A stretch of 64,000 nt of DNA, from positions 1,952,501 to 2,016,500 of the forward strand of contig NZ_CP058350.1 in assembly GCF_005860795.2 (NCBI RefSeq), in the 5' to 3' direction. The translations under genes were made by a program, and so were the position numbers. Shown here one piece after another: positions 43,689 through 51,356 of the stretch. Positions within the stretch are counted from its first letter, which is position 1, and each line of letters begins with the position of its first letter. The notes below the pieces were generated by a model, which saw only the letters and a list, made by a program, of their open reading frames with translations, ran no database searches and had not been told where the DNA came from. This DNA is from Peteryoungia desertarenae (GTDB taxonomy: Bacteria > Pseudomonadota > Alphaproteobacteria > Rhizobiales > Rhizobiaceae).

Positions 43689-44738
43689 ATGAGCGCCGCC
43701 CTCGACTACCGCGACGATCAAGTCCTCGAAGACGAGACCCCGGATGCCAAGGCCTGGCTGAAGATCGTCAATGCCTATCGCAAGCCGAACCTGACGCGCT
43801 CGAGTTTCGAGCTCGGCGTGACCCTCGTGCCCTTCGTGCTCTTCTGGCTCGGGGCCTGGGCGAGCTTTGAATATGCCTTCTGGCCGGGCCTGATCCTGGT
43901 CGTCCCGGCAGCCGCCTTCCTGCTGCGGCTCTTCATCATCCAGCATGACTGCGGCCATGGCTCTTTCTTCGCCCGCCGCAGCGTCGACGACTGGACCGGC
44001 CGCCTGCTCGGTGTCCTGACCTATACGCCTTACGACTACTGGCGCCGCGCCCATGCAGAACATCATGCGAGCGCCGGAAATCTCGAAGAGCGCGGGATAG
44101 GGGATATCACGACACTGACCGTCTCCGAATATCGCGCTTTGCCAGGCTGGAAAAAGCTCGGCTATCGCCTCTATCGCAATCCGGTCGTGCTTTTCGGCAT
44201 CGGCCCGATCTGGGTCTTCCTGCTGAAGCAGCGTCTACCCTTCGGCATGATGAAGGACGGCGCTCTGCCATGGGTGTCAACCATGGCCACCAATGCCGGC
44301 ATGATCGCGGTCGCCGCGCTGATGATCTGGCTTGCCGGCCTTGATGCCTTCCTGATTGTGCATCTGCCCATCGTGCTGCTGGCCGGCGCGCTCGGCATCT
44401 GGCTCTTCTATGTCCAGCACCAGTTCGAGGACACCCACTGGTCTGCCCCGCCGGAATGGCAGTTCCAGCACGCCGCCCTCCATGGCGCCTCGCATTACGA
44501 CCTGCCCTGGGGCCTGCGCTGGCTCACCGGCCATATCGGCGTGCACCATGTGCATCACCTGTCGAGCAAGATCCCCTTCTACCGCCTGCCGGAAGTCCTG
44601 CGTGATCACCCGGAGCTGAAGTCGATCAGCCGCATCACGCTCATGGAAAGCTTTGCCTGCGTGAAGCTCGTGCTCTGGGACGAAGCCCGCGGACGCCTGG
44701 TGTCGTTCCGCGAAGCCCGCCGGATGGCTGTGGCCTGA
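43689..44738 (+). CDS. Membrane fatty acid desaturase
   Basis: A 349-residue integral membrane di-iron desaturase with the three histidine boxes: QHDCGHGSFF (HxxxH), RRAHAEHHASAG (HxxHH) and GVHHVHHLSS (HxxHH). Two pairs of membrane helices separate them (about 45-90 and 195-245). It introduces a double bond into acyl lipids, probably for membrane fluidity; adjacency to a cold-shock gene is in keeping but not proof. AAGGGAAA precedes the ATG. Confidence 0.92.
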   Translation: MSAALDYRDDQVLEDETPDAKAWLKIVNAYRKPNLTRSSFELGVTLVPFVLFWLGAWASFEYAFWPGLILVVPAAAFLLRLFIIQHDCGHGSFFARRSVDDWTGRLLGVLTYTPYDYWRRAHAEHHASAGNLEERGIGDITTLTVSEYRALPGWKKLGYRLYRNPVVLFGIGPIWVFLLKQRLPFGMMKDGALPWVSTMATNAGMIAVAALMIWLAGLDAFLIVHLPIVLLAGALGIWLFYVQHQFEDTHWSAPPEWQFQHAALHGASHYDLPWGLRWLTGHIGVHHVHHLSSKIPFYRLPEVLRDHPELKSISRITLMESFACVKLVLWDEARGRLVSFREARRMAVA

Positions 44739-44755
44739 AAGCAGCGCGTGAGGAG

Positions 44756-44780
44756 AAGGGAAGGTGTCGTCCTTCCCTTT
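44756..44780 (+). terminator. Terminator of the desaturase gene
   Basis: AAGGGAAGG-TGTCGT-CCTTCCCTT followed by a T, 9-bp stem, 18 bases after the stop. Confidence 0.65.
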
Positions 44781-44800
44781 GTCATCGCATCACGCTTGCC

Positions 44801-45112
44801 TCAAAGCCCCACCGCCTTGCGCAGCGCCTCGTTCATCCGCGACTGCCAGCCATCGCCCGTTGCCTTGAACCGATCGATCACCTCCTGATCAAGCCGGATG
44901 CTGATCGCCTTCTTCGGGCTCTCCGCCTTCGGTCGGCCGAGCCTGCGGTCAATCGCCTCGGCGAGATCAGGAAAGACCTCACGGAATGGTCGGAACTCCT
45001 TCAACTCCTCGTCGGTCACTTCGGGATTGTCGGGGTCGGCGGCGATCATCGCCTGGATCTCGGCCTCTTCTTCGTCGGTCAGCGGCCTCTTGGACGAAAA
45101 TTTTCCGCTCAT
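44801..45112 (-). CDS. brnA: BrnA-family antitoxin
   Basis: A 103-residue protein: acidic N-terminal half (LTDEEEAEIQAMIAADPDNP) for toxin binding and a C-terminal ribbon-helix-helix (KKAISIRLDQEVIDRFKATGDGWQSRMNEALRK) for DNA. The ISIRLDQEVIDRFK...GDGWQ pattern is that of BrnA. It overlaps the toxin gene by 4 nt, toxin first. Confidence 0.9.
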   Translation of the reverse strand: MSGKFSSKRPLTDEEEAEIQAMIAADPDNPEVTDEELKEFRPFREVFPDLAEAIDRRLGRPKAESPKKAISIRLDQEVIDRFKATGDGWQSRMNEALRKAVGL

Positions 45113-45357
45113 ATCAGGCTCCTTTCCCGCCGGCTGGCTGGCCGCATGGATATGATCGACAATGCTTCGCGACCCAGTGGCGTATAGACTACGGCAACGA
45201 CGATCCGACCGTTCAATTCGCCGATCGCGATCGTCCGCCCCGATTTCGCCGCACGGATGCTGGCATCGACGAAAAAGCTCTCATCGAGCTCGGCAAAATC
45301 CAATCCGTGCTTTGCCAAATTCTGCAGCCGCTTCGGTTCATCCCAAACGATGATCAT
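45109..45357 (-). CDS. brnT: BrnT-family ribonuclease toxin
   Basis: An 82-residue protein: VWDEPKRLQNLAKHGLDFAE is the conserved BrnT opening (usually W-D-x-x-K-x-x-x-N-x-x-K-H-G-[IV]-x-F), and ALSIISMRPASRRER the C-terminal part with the conserved R-x-A-x-x-x-E-R. RelE-like fold, cleaves RNA. A GTATATAC palindrome at 45365-45372, eight bases upstream, is a likely autoregulatory site. Confidence 0.9.
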   Translation of the reverse strand: MIIVWDEPKRLQNLAKHGLDFAELDESFFVDASIRAAKSGRTIAIGELNGRIVVAVVYTPLGREALSIISMRPASRRERSLI

Positions 45358-45417
45358 AGTTTATGTATATACGGAAAATCCGCAAGCCGGCATCCTGCCA
45401 ATCTGGGGTATTTTCGC

Positions 45418-45738
45418 TCACCCCCGCTGCGGCAGCAGGATCACCGCCGCCCCGATCAGGCAGATCGCAGCGCCCACCAGGTCAAATCGATCCGGCCTTT
45501 GCCCCTCGATCAGCCAGAGCCAGCAGAGCGAGGCCGCGATATAGACCCCGCCATAGGCGGCATAGGCGCGCCCCGCCGCATCGGAGGGGATGAGGGTCAA
45601 AAGCCAGGCGAAAACCGCGAGCGAGAAAAGGCCGGGTAGGAGCCATAGCGGCGAACGGTCAAGCCGCAGCCAGGCCCAGAAGGCAAAACATCCAACGATT
45701 TCGGCAAGCGCAGCAAGCGGATAGACAAACAGAGCCAT
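45418..45738 (-). CDS. YnfA-family membrane protein (UPF0060)
   Basis: A 106-residue four-helix inner-membrane protein: [18 protein letters not shown] at the start, [19 protein letters not shown] in helix 3, [18 protein letters not shown] in helix 4. These match the YnfA family, distant relatives of small multidrug transporters. Transport role inferred. Confidence 0.9.
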   Translation of the reverse strand: MALFVYPLAALAEIVGCFAFWAWLRLDRSPLWLLPGLFSLAVFAWLLTLIPSDAAGRAYAAYGGVYIAASLCWLWLIEGQRPDRFDLVGAAICLIGAAVILLPQRG

Positions 45739-45787
45739 GACGCCGACCCTGCCACGCCACTCGCCGAAAGAAAAGGGAGGTGCCAGC

Positions 45788-46594
45788 TCAGCCGGTGCGG
45801 CCCTGAAGGTTCATCACCTGGCAGACACGCGGCACGAGTTCTGCCTCCTTCGGCAGGCAGACGAAATAGCCCTGAATGCTGTCAAAGCCGAGTTCCAGAG
45901 CCGTCTCCATCTGATGCTCGTCCTCAACGCCGGAGGCGGTGATCGCCATGTTGCGATCATGGCAGAGGTCCACGAGATCGCGCATTGTCTGACGCTGCAC
46001 CGGACCCGCGAGAGTGTCGCGCAAGACAGCGCGATGGATTTTCACCCGCTGGAAGGGCAGGCGGCGCAAAGGCTCCAGGTTTTGCTGGCTCGGCATGAAA
46101 TTATCCATGGTCACGGCAAAGCCCATCCGATGCAGTTGCAAGACGGTGGCTTCAACCGCGGACGCCTGAGGTTGGTCAAGCGCTGCTGCCGGCACCTCGA
46201 TCTCGATCCGTTCCGGCGTAACGGCATAGAGATCAAGCCTGTCCATCAGCCGCCAGGGAAGCGCGCCGGAGATCAGGTCATGGACGGTGGTATTGATCGC
46301 CAACCGCCCATATTCATGCCCTTCGTAATCCCAGAGGCTCGCCTGGCGGACGGTATTGTCGATGACGAAATCGCAGATGGCCCGAGACAGGACCGGATCG
46401 CGGAAAATGCTGGAAAACTGCTCGGCTGCGGCCAGTTGGCCGTCGCTCATGCGCCAGCGCAACAGGGTCTCGACACTGTCGACCTCGCGCGTGCCAACTG
46501 AATAGATCGGCTGATAGGTCAGGAAGAAGCGCCCCCGCGAAAGGGCCCGCTTGGCATTATGTGCCAACACGATGTGGTTAAGACCGCTATCCAC
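45788..46594 (-). CDS. Degenerate EAL-domain protein
   Basis: A 268-residue stand-alone EAL domain. It keeps [27 protein letters not shown] and VKIHRAVL, but the DDFGTG metal site reads DNFMPSQ and the later EGVE reads SGVED. Losing an Asp and a Glu from the metal site makes phosphodiesterase activity unlikely; it may bind cyclic-di-GMP or a protein partner instead. It stands alone, with a 700-base gap to its right. Confidence 0.82.
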   Translation of the reverse strand: MDSGLNHIVLAHNAKRALSRGRFFLTYQPIYSVGTREVDSVETLLRWRMSDGQLAAAEQFSSIFRDPVLSRAICDFVIDNTVRQASLWDYEGHEYGRLAINTTVHDLISGALPWRLMDRLDLYAVTPERIEIEVPAAALDQPQASAVEATVLQLHRMGFAVTMDNFMPSQQNLEPLRRLPFQRVKIHRAVLRDTLAGPVQRQTMRDLVDLCHDRNMAITASGVEDEHQMETALELGFDSIQGYFVCLPKEAELVPRVCQVMNLQGRTG

Positions 46595-47294
46595 GCGTCA
46601 CCTCGGTTTCCATCCCTGGGAATAAGTCGTTTTCGACCATCAATTGATACTAAATCAGCAAATCTTGATCTTCGATGAACAGGCGGTGGATCAAACTCCC
46701 AGGTCTCATGGATGATTTGGATGCGCGAATCAGAACAAACGGAAATCGACTTCACATCATCCTTTAAGTTCAGGTTAACACCTTGGAACAGGTTGTAACC
46801 GAATTCAAGTAAAGAGAACAGAGCTTCTTTGCATGTTTCAGTTGTAGGCCAAAAAAGCCCGGAAGCTCCTTGGGCACAACTTCGGTGGGCGTTGAACGTC
46901 AACAGAAGCAGGGTGCATGGTCCGGTTTACGCAGTCCGCAATTTCTGGCCAAATTGAATGCACTCATAGAGCGAAACTATTTACTGGAATATTGCCTAGG
47001 TTGCTTTTTCTCGATATCTCTTTCTGTGTGGTGACCGAAGGAATGGGAAGGATGGAAGTCGTCATGCACTCGGATGGAAGGCAGGCATAACGGCATGGAG
47101 GGTGTGTGTTTTCACCCATCTTGACCATCGTCTCACGCCGGTAGCGGTACCCACGCAAGCCTCAAAGCGGAAGGCACGATAGCAACTCTCGGTCTCGGGA
47201 GGGGCAGAGCCCCTTTGACGCATCAGCAGGAGGTTTGCCGGGCAGACAGCTTCAACGATCAACCGCAGAGGGGCAAGTCCAGAGGAGATTGGCA
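46595..47294. other. Intergenic region, AT-rich
   Basis: 700 bases with no convincing gene, lower in GC than the flanks. Frames at 46519-46902 and 47062-47319 lack ribosome sites and protein-like composition. The promoter of the rightward three-gene cluster should be near its right end. Confidence 0.4.
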
Positions 47295-47696
47295 ATGACG
47301 AAAACAGTGAAGGAACCACCGCAACTCGGAGCCCGGGAGACAGGATCCTGGTGCTTCGCTGCCGCCGAAGTCATGCTTCGCGCCGATCGCGGCCTCAACC
47401 CGTTCTTGCAGTACCAGATTGCTCAACGCAGCACTCATGCCCATGCCCATGCCCATGCCCGGCCCGATTCTGATGTTCGGGAGGATGGGACCATGGCCGG
47501 AGCCCCGGATGATTCGAAAAGTCAGGGCGAAGACGGGGCCGCCCATCAGACGGGCCAAGTGGTTCAGATGATCCGCACCCGCTGGAACGTCTTCGACCAT
47601 GGATCAACCGGCGGCGGCTTTATCCCGATTCTGTCGGACGATCTCGTCTGCAGCGAAATCGATAAAGACCGGATCGTCGTGATCTTCTGTCAATAA
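47295..47696 (+). CDS. Papain-like cysteine-motif protein, probably truncated
   Basis: A 133-residue protein. Residues 10-45 (ARETGSWCFAAAEVMLRADR) resemble the cysteine-nucleophile region of papain-like C39/C70 (AvrRpt2-type) peptidases, where W-C-[WF]-A-A starts the helix. The frame ends at CSEIDKDRIVVIFCQ, where such enzymes normally continue to the catalytic His, so the domain is incomplete or variant. A HAHAHAHA stretch comes from a 6-bp tandem repeat. GGAGA precedes ATG 47295. First of three similarly oriented small genes. Confidence 0.55.
   Translation: MTKTVKEPPQLGARETGSWCFAAAEVMLRADRGLNPFLQYQIAQRSTHAHAHAHARPDSDVREDGTMAGAPDDSKSQGEDGAAHQTGQVVQMIRTRWNVFDHGSTGGGFIPILSDDLVCSEIDKDRIVVIFCQ
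47436..47459 (+). repeat. CATGCC hexanucleotide repeat, four units, inside the cysteine-motif gene
   Basis: Four tandem copies of CATGCC encode alternating His-Ala. Because the unit is 6 bp, slippage would keep the frame and change only the number of His-Ala pairs. Confidence 0.7.
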
Positions 47697-47801
47697 CGGA
47701 CACACAGCGGCCTTCGACGACCGCAGATCACCGGGCGAAACCGTGTCGGTGTTCCGGTCATCGATTGCGCCACCTGACTTGACCCCATGATGGAGAACCC
47801 C

Positions 47802-48275
47802 ATGGCCGTGCATCCCAATTTCGCAATCAAGCATATCCGACCGATTACCGAAGAGGGCTATGAGACCTTTTGCAATGATGCGCTGGTCGATCTGTTGAGA
47901 TCGATGGATTTCACCTATGTCAATATCACCGAGATCTTCGGCAATTGGCGCATCACGGCCCTGTCCGATCCTTATTCCGAAAGCAATCGCTTCGTCGGGG
48001 CCGCCCAGCAGGTCTCCCAGGCGCGCTGGGAGGAATTGTACAAGACCGACGAAAGCACGCTGATGTATCTCGATGCCGTTCAGCTGGTCGCCCTGGGCAA
48101 GTTCGCACCGGGTCCGAATACCGAATTCACCTGGACCGCCCCGACACGCATTGCCATCAGCGTCACGATCAAGCGTCACACCGGCGGGCACCACATCGTC
48201 TGGGAGGCCAAGGGCTTCAAGGGCGCCACCGACGGCAATGGCAATATCATCCATTTCGGCGGTCTCGTGACGTGA
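47802..48275 (+). CDS. Uncharacterised 157-residue protein
   Basis: No recognised family. It begins MAVHPNFAIKHIRPITEEGY, has EELYKTDESTLMYLDAVQLV in the middle and ends in a beta-rich segment (RIAISVTIKRHTGGHHIVWE, then NGNIIHFGG). No signal peptide or membrane segment. GGAG lies six bases before ATG 47802. It follows the cysteine-motif gene by 105 bases on the same strand. Confidence 0.5.
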   Translation: MAVHPNFAIKHIRPITEEGYETFCNDALVDLLRSMDFTYVNITEIFGNWRITALSDPYSESNRFVGAAQQVSQARWEELYKTDESTLMYLDAVQLVALGKFAPGPNTEFTWTAPTRIAISVTIKRHTGGHHIVWEAKGFKGATDGNGNIIHFGGLVT

Positions 48276-48393
48276 TGCCTGAGCGACAGCATCCGGCACA
48301 CCATGCGTGCTCATGAGCTGAAGGCCGACATGGCCCGACGCGATGAGATGGCCGATCGGCCAAATCAACCCGACAACACAGGAGAACCAATCA

Positions 48394-48633
48394 ATGAATG
48401 ACTGGACGAAGGTAAGTGTCTTTCCCGTAACCGGGGGAAATGCCCTGCTCGACAACGGAACCGGCAGCGGAACCATGGCCGAGTTTGCCTGCAGCACTTT
48501 CCCCAACGACAGCCTGCCGGCTGCAGGGACGGATTACACAATCTCTGCCATTCCGCCAGATGCTGTTGATCCCATGGACTGGACCGCCACCTGCAGCTAT
48601 TCCGGCACAATTTCGGTATTCACGCAGTCTTGA
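48394..48633 (+). CDS. Uncharacterised 79-residue protein
   Basis: A small acidic protein: MNDWTKVSVFPVTGGNALLD, then GTDYTISAIPPDAVDPMDWT and CSYSGTISVFTQS. No signal peptide, no known domain. AGGAGA precedes the ATG at good spacing, so it is likely expressed. Third gene of the small cluster starting at 47295. Confidence 0.5.
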   Translation: MNDWTKVSVFPVTGGNALLDNGTGSGTMAEFACSTFPNDSLPAAGTDYTISAIPPDAVDPMDWTATCSYSGTISVFTQS

Positions 48634-48669
48634 CGGCGACATCGAACAGTGGCCTTGCCGATGAAAAGA

Positions 48670-48707
48670 CAGAACCCGCGAGCTGCCTTCGCCTCTTGCG
48701 GGTTCTG
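48670..48707. terminator. Inverted repeat after the three-gene cluster
   Basis: CAGAACCCGC-N18-GCGGGTTCTG, a perfect 10-bp stem between the last small gene and the converging ATPase gene. No T-run, so termination strength is uncertain. Confidence 0.5.
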
Positions 48708-48722
48708 CGCCCGAGGCCCCGC

Positions 48723-50288
48723 CTAACGCTTGAGGCTCCCCAATATCCCGCGCACCAGCGCCCGGCCCACCGAGGTTGCAACGGTGCGGGCGGCACTCTT
48801 CATTGCCGCTTCCACAATGGTCTCGCGCTGATAGCCGCCTGTGCGCCGGGTCGAGGTCCGGCGCGCAGCCGGCTCGTCCTCGTCGCCCGTGCCGAAGCCC
48901 GGCAGGGTCCAGCGCCCTGCGGCACTCGTGTCTTCGGCGGCCTTTTCCTCTGCCGCCTTGCGCGCGGCTTCCGCTTCGGCAGCCTTCTTCGCCCGCGCCA
49001 TCAGGATCTCATAGGCCGATTCCTCGTCCACATCGATGTCATACTGACCGGCAACCGGCGAGAGGTTCATCACCTTCTTGCGCTCCTCCGGCGACACGGG
49101 CCCGACCCGGCCCGATGGCGGGCGCACGAGTGTCCGCTCCACCATCGACGGAATACCCTTGGCCTCCAGCGTCGAAACCAGCGCCTCGCCGATGCCGAGC
49201 TGGGTGATGGCCGTGGCGCAATCAAAAGCCGGATTGGGTCGGAAGGTCTCGGCTGCCGTCTTCACCGCCTTCTGCTCGCGCGGCGTATAGGCGCGAAGCG
49301 CATGCTGCACCCGGTTGCCAAGCTGGGCGAGCACGGTTTCCGGCACGTCGAGCGGGTTCTGCGTGACGAAATAGACGCCGACCCCCTTGGAGCGGATCAA
49401 GCGAACCACCTGTTCCACCCGCTCGATCAGGACTTTGGGCGCGTCATTGAACAGAAGATGCGCCTCGTCGAAGAAGAAGACGAGCTTCGGCTTGTCGAGA
49501 TCGCCCACTTCCGGCAGTTCCTCGAACAGTTCGGAGAGGAGCCAGAGCAGGAAGGTCGCATAAAGGCGCGGGTTCATCATCAGCTTGTCGGCAGCCAGAA
49601 CCGAGATCGCGCCGCGCCCGTCATGGGTGGTGCGCATGATGTCGCGGATGTCGAGTGCTGGTTCGCCGAAGAAGTTTGCAGCCCCCTGCTGTTCGAGGAC
49701 CAGAAGCCCGCGCTGCAGCGAGCCGATCGAGGCCTTGGAGATCAACCCGAACTGGTTTGACAATTCGCTGGCATGCTCGCCCATATAATTGAGAAGCGCC
49801 TGCAGATCCTTGAGGTCGAGAAGCGGCAATCCGCCCTGATCGGCAATCTTGAAGGCGATGTTGAGCGCGCCTTCCTGGGCTTCCGTGGCATTCATCAGCC
49901 TTGCCAGAAGCAGCGGTCCCATTTCGGCGATTGTGGTGCGAACCCGATGCCCTTGTTCGCCAAAGAGATCCCAGAAGATGACCGGATATTCGGCAAAGGC
50001 AAAATCGGAAAAACCGATCTGCTCGGCTCTTTTCAACACCCAGTCCTTCGGCTCGCCCATCATCGCAAGACCCGACAGATCGCCCTTGATGTCGGAGCAG
50101 AAGACCGGCACGCCGGCTTCGGAAAAGCTTTCGGCCAGGACCTGCAGCGTCACCGTCTTGCCGGTACCGGTTGCCCCGGTCACGATGCCGTGGCGATTGC
50201 CATATTTCAGCGCCAGATATTCCCCCTTGTTGAGGCTGTCGTCTGCATTGCGGCTGGTGCCGATGTAAAGCTTGTCCGCCTCGAGCAT
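48723..50288 (-). CDS. HerA/YjgR-type P-loop ATPase (DUF853)
   Basis: A 521-residue cytosolic ATPase. NRHGIVTGATGTGKTVTLQV is the Walker A, LVFFFDEAHLLF the Walker B, and GVGVYFVTQNPLDVPETVLA the sensor segment. The first part (LYIGTSRNADDSLNKGEYLALKYGN) is typical of DUF853/YjgR proteins, relatives of HerA helicases of unknown role. The C-terminal 90 residues are charged and low in complexity. The frame opens at a TTG (50333), but ATG 50288 with GAGGGG upstream is a better start. Confidence 0.88.
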   Translation of the reverse strand: MLEADKLYIGTSRNADDSLNKGEYLALKYGNRHGIVTGATGTGKTVTLQVLAESFSEAGVPVFCSDIKGDLSGLAMMGEPKDWVLKRAEQIGFSDFAFAEYPVIFWDLFGEQGHRVRTTIAEMGPLLLARLMNATEAQEGALNIAFKIADQGGLPLLDLKDLQALLNYMGEHASELSNQFGLISKASIGSLQRGLLVLEQQGAANFFGEPALDIRDIMRTTHDGRGAISVLAADKLMMNPRLYATFLLWLLSELFEELPEVGDLDKPKLVFFFDEAHLLFNDAPKVLIERVEQVVRLIRSKGVGVYFVTQNPLDVPETVLAQLGNRVQHALRAYTPREQKAVKTAAETFRPNPAFDCATAITQLGIGEALVSTLEAKGIPSMVERTLVRPPSGRVGPVSPEERKKVMNLSPVAGQYDIDVDEESAYEILMARAKKAAEAEAARKAAEEKAAEDTSAAGRWTLPGFGTGDEDEPAARRTSTRRTGGYQRETIVEAAMKSAARTVATSVGRALVRGILGSLKR

Positions 50289-50529
50289 GCGCCTGATTTC
50301 CCCTCTGATACGTTTTATGCCGCTGTCATCCAATCATGAGCTTGTTCTTATAGGAGGACTATGGAACATCGACAACGGTTTGCATCAATGCGAAAAGATC
50401 TTCGGGTGGCAAGAACGCCGAGGGGAAATTCTGTAAAAGGACTGTCCGGTCAGAACGCCCTGTTTGTCCCCGTTCTTTTGCGCCTTGTGGCACCGCTGCC
50501 GCTTGTATCCGGCAGAAAGATCAATTACG

Positions 50530-50545
50530 TTGACGTGAACGTCAA
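50530..50545. promoter_or_regulatory. 16-bp palindrome upstream of the glycine-rich protein gene
   Basis: TTGACGT-GA-ACGTCAA, a perfect inverted repeat ending 24 bases before the start codon. The TTxACGT-N2-ACGTxAA form is seen in sites of MerR-type regulators (LiuR-like), from memory; the regulator here is unknown. Confidence 0.5.
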
Positions 50546-50569
50546 TTTTCGCTGGCAGGAGGCTTATTC

Positions 50570-50959
50570 ATGAGCGAAATCGTCACCCGTATCGCCGACA
50601 ATGTCGGCATCTCCCCGGAACTGGCCGAAAAGGCCCTTGGCATGATGCTCGGCTTCCTGCAGCGCGAAGCCGCAGACGGCCCGGTCGCCAGAATGATCGA
50701 AGCCATCCCCGGCGCGGCCGAACTCGTTGCCGCCCATAACGGCGAAGGCTCCGGCTCCGGCCTGCTGGGCGGCCTGATGAGCGCCATCGGCGGCGGCGGC
50801 ATCATGGGGCTGGGCCAGCAGCTGATGTCCCAGGGCCTCGGCATGGGCGAAATCTCGACGCTGGCCAAGGAAACCATGGCTGTTGCCCGCGAATATGCCG
50901 GCTCGGATGTGGTGGACGAAGTCGTCGCTTCCGTTCCGGGCCTCAGCCAGTTCGTCTGA
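50570..50959 (+). CDS. Small glycine-rich protein, unknown function
   Basis: A 129-residue protein without signal peptide. A helical N-terminus (VTRIADNVGISPELAEKALG) is followed by a glycine-rich stretch (GSGSGLLGGLMSAIGGGGIM) and a second helical part (LAKETMAVAREYAGSDVVDE). It resembles small DUF2780/DUF2267-like proteins of rhizobia, uncertain. AGGAGG precedes the ATG. It ends in a strong terminator. Confidence 0.65.
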   Translation: MSEIVTRIADNVGISPELAEKALGMMLGFLQREAADGPVARMIEAIPGAAELVAAHNGEGSGSGLLGGLMSAIGGGGIMGLGQQLMSQGLGMGEISTLAKETMAVAREYAGSDVVDEVVASVPGLSQFV

Positions 50960-50984
50960 GCCGATCCCGCAGATCTGAAATGCC

Positions 50985-51014
50985 AAAAGCCGCCGGGGCA
51001 AACCGGCGGCTTTT
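50985..51014 (+). terminator. Terminator of the glycine-rich protein gene
   Basis: AAAAGCCGCCGG-GGCAAA-CCGGCGGCTTTT, a perfect 12-bp stem ending in a T-run. Confidence 0.92.
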
Positions 51015-51057
51015 GTGTGTCTTGGCACCTGCCGCAGCATCTGCCGTTCTTCCGCGC

Positions 51058-51108
51058 TGATCGGGGGAGAGGGGGCGAGCAAAGCGGAGCCCGGATGAGG
51101 GGGCGCGA
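51058..51108. repeat. Single copy of a mosaic palindromic repeat
   Basis: Read in reverse it runs CGCGCCCCCTCATCCGGGCT, CCGC-TTTGC..., then CCCCCTCTCCCCCGATC: the same type as the repeats at 5241-5576 but as a solitary half. The rest of 51018-51356 shows no gene. Confidence 0.5.
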
Positions 51109-51356
51109 CGTGCTGATGCTCTGCCGGGCAGCTCCCCCATTGCACCACCCGCAAGGGTCCGCCGTGGGCGATGCCCGAATTCTCCGTGACCGCCTCGAAC
51201 TCGGCCAGGAAGAATCCCGGGAAGGCTGGAGACAGCCCCATGCCGAAGGCATGGCCCAGGTTGCGGTTCAATCTTTCCTGAAGGACTGCGAAATCACAGG
51301 GATCGGATGAGGATTGAAGTGCCGCCCTGTTCCCGGTCGACCATGGGCAGACTTCA

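Noticed and set aside
46519..46902. A 127-codon minus-strand frame upstream of the degenerate EAL gene
   Set aside because: It overlaps the start of the EAL gene in another frame, lacks a ribosome site, and its sequence shows no domain.
47436..47459. HAHAHAHA as a metal-binding site
   Set aside because: It comes from a simple 6-bp DNA repeat; no other evidence for metal binding in the protein.
50361..50573. A 70-codon frame before the glycine-rich protein gene
   Set aside because: It runs across the TTGACGT palindrome that looks like promoter DNA and has no protein-like pattern; its overlap with the next start is probably chance.
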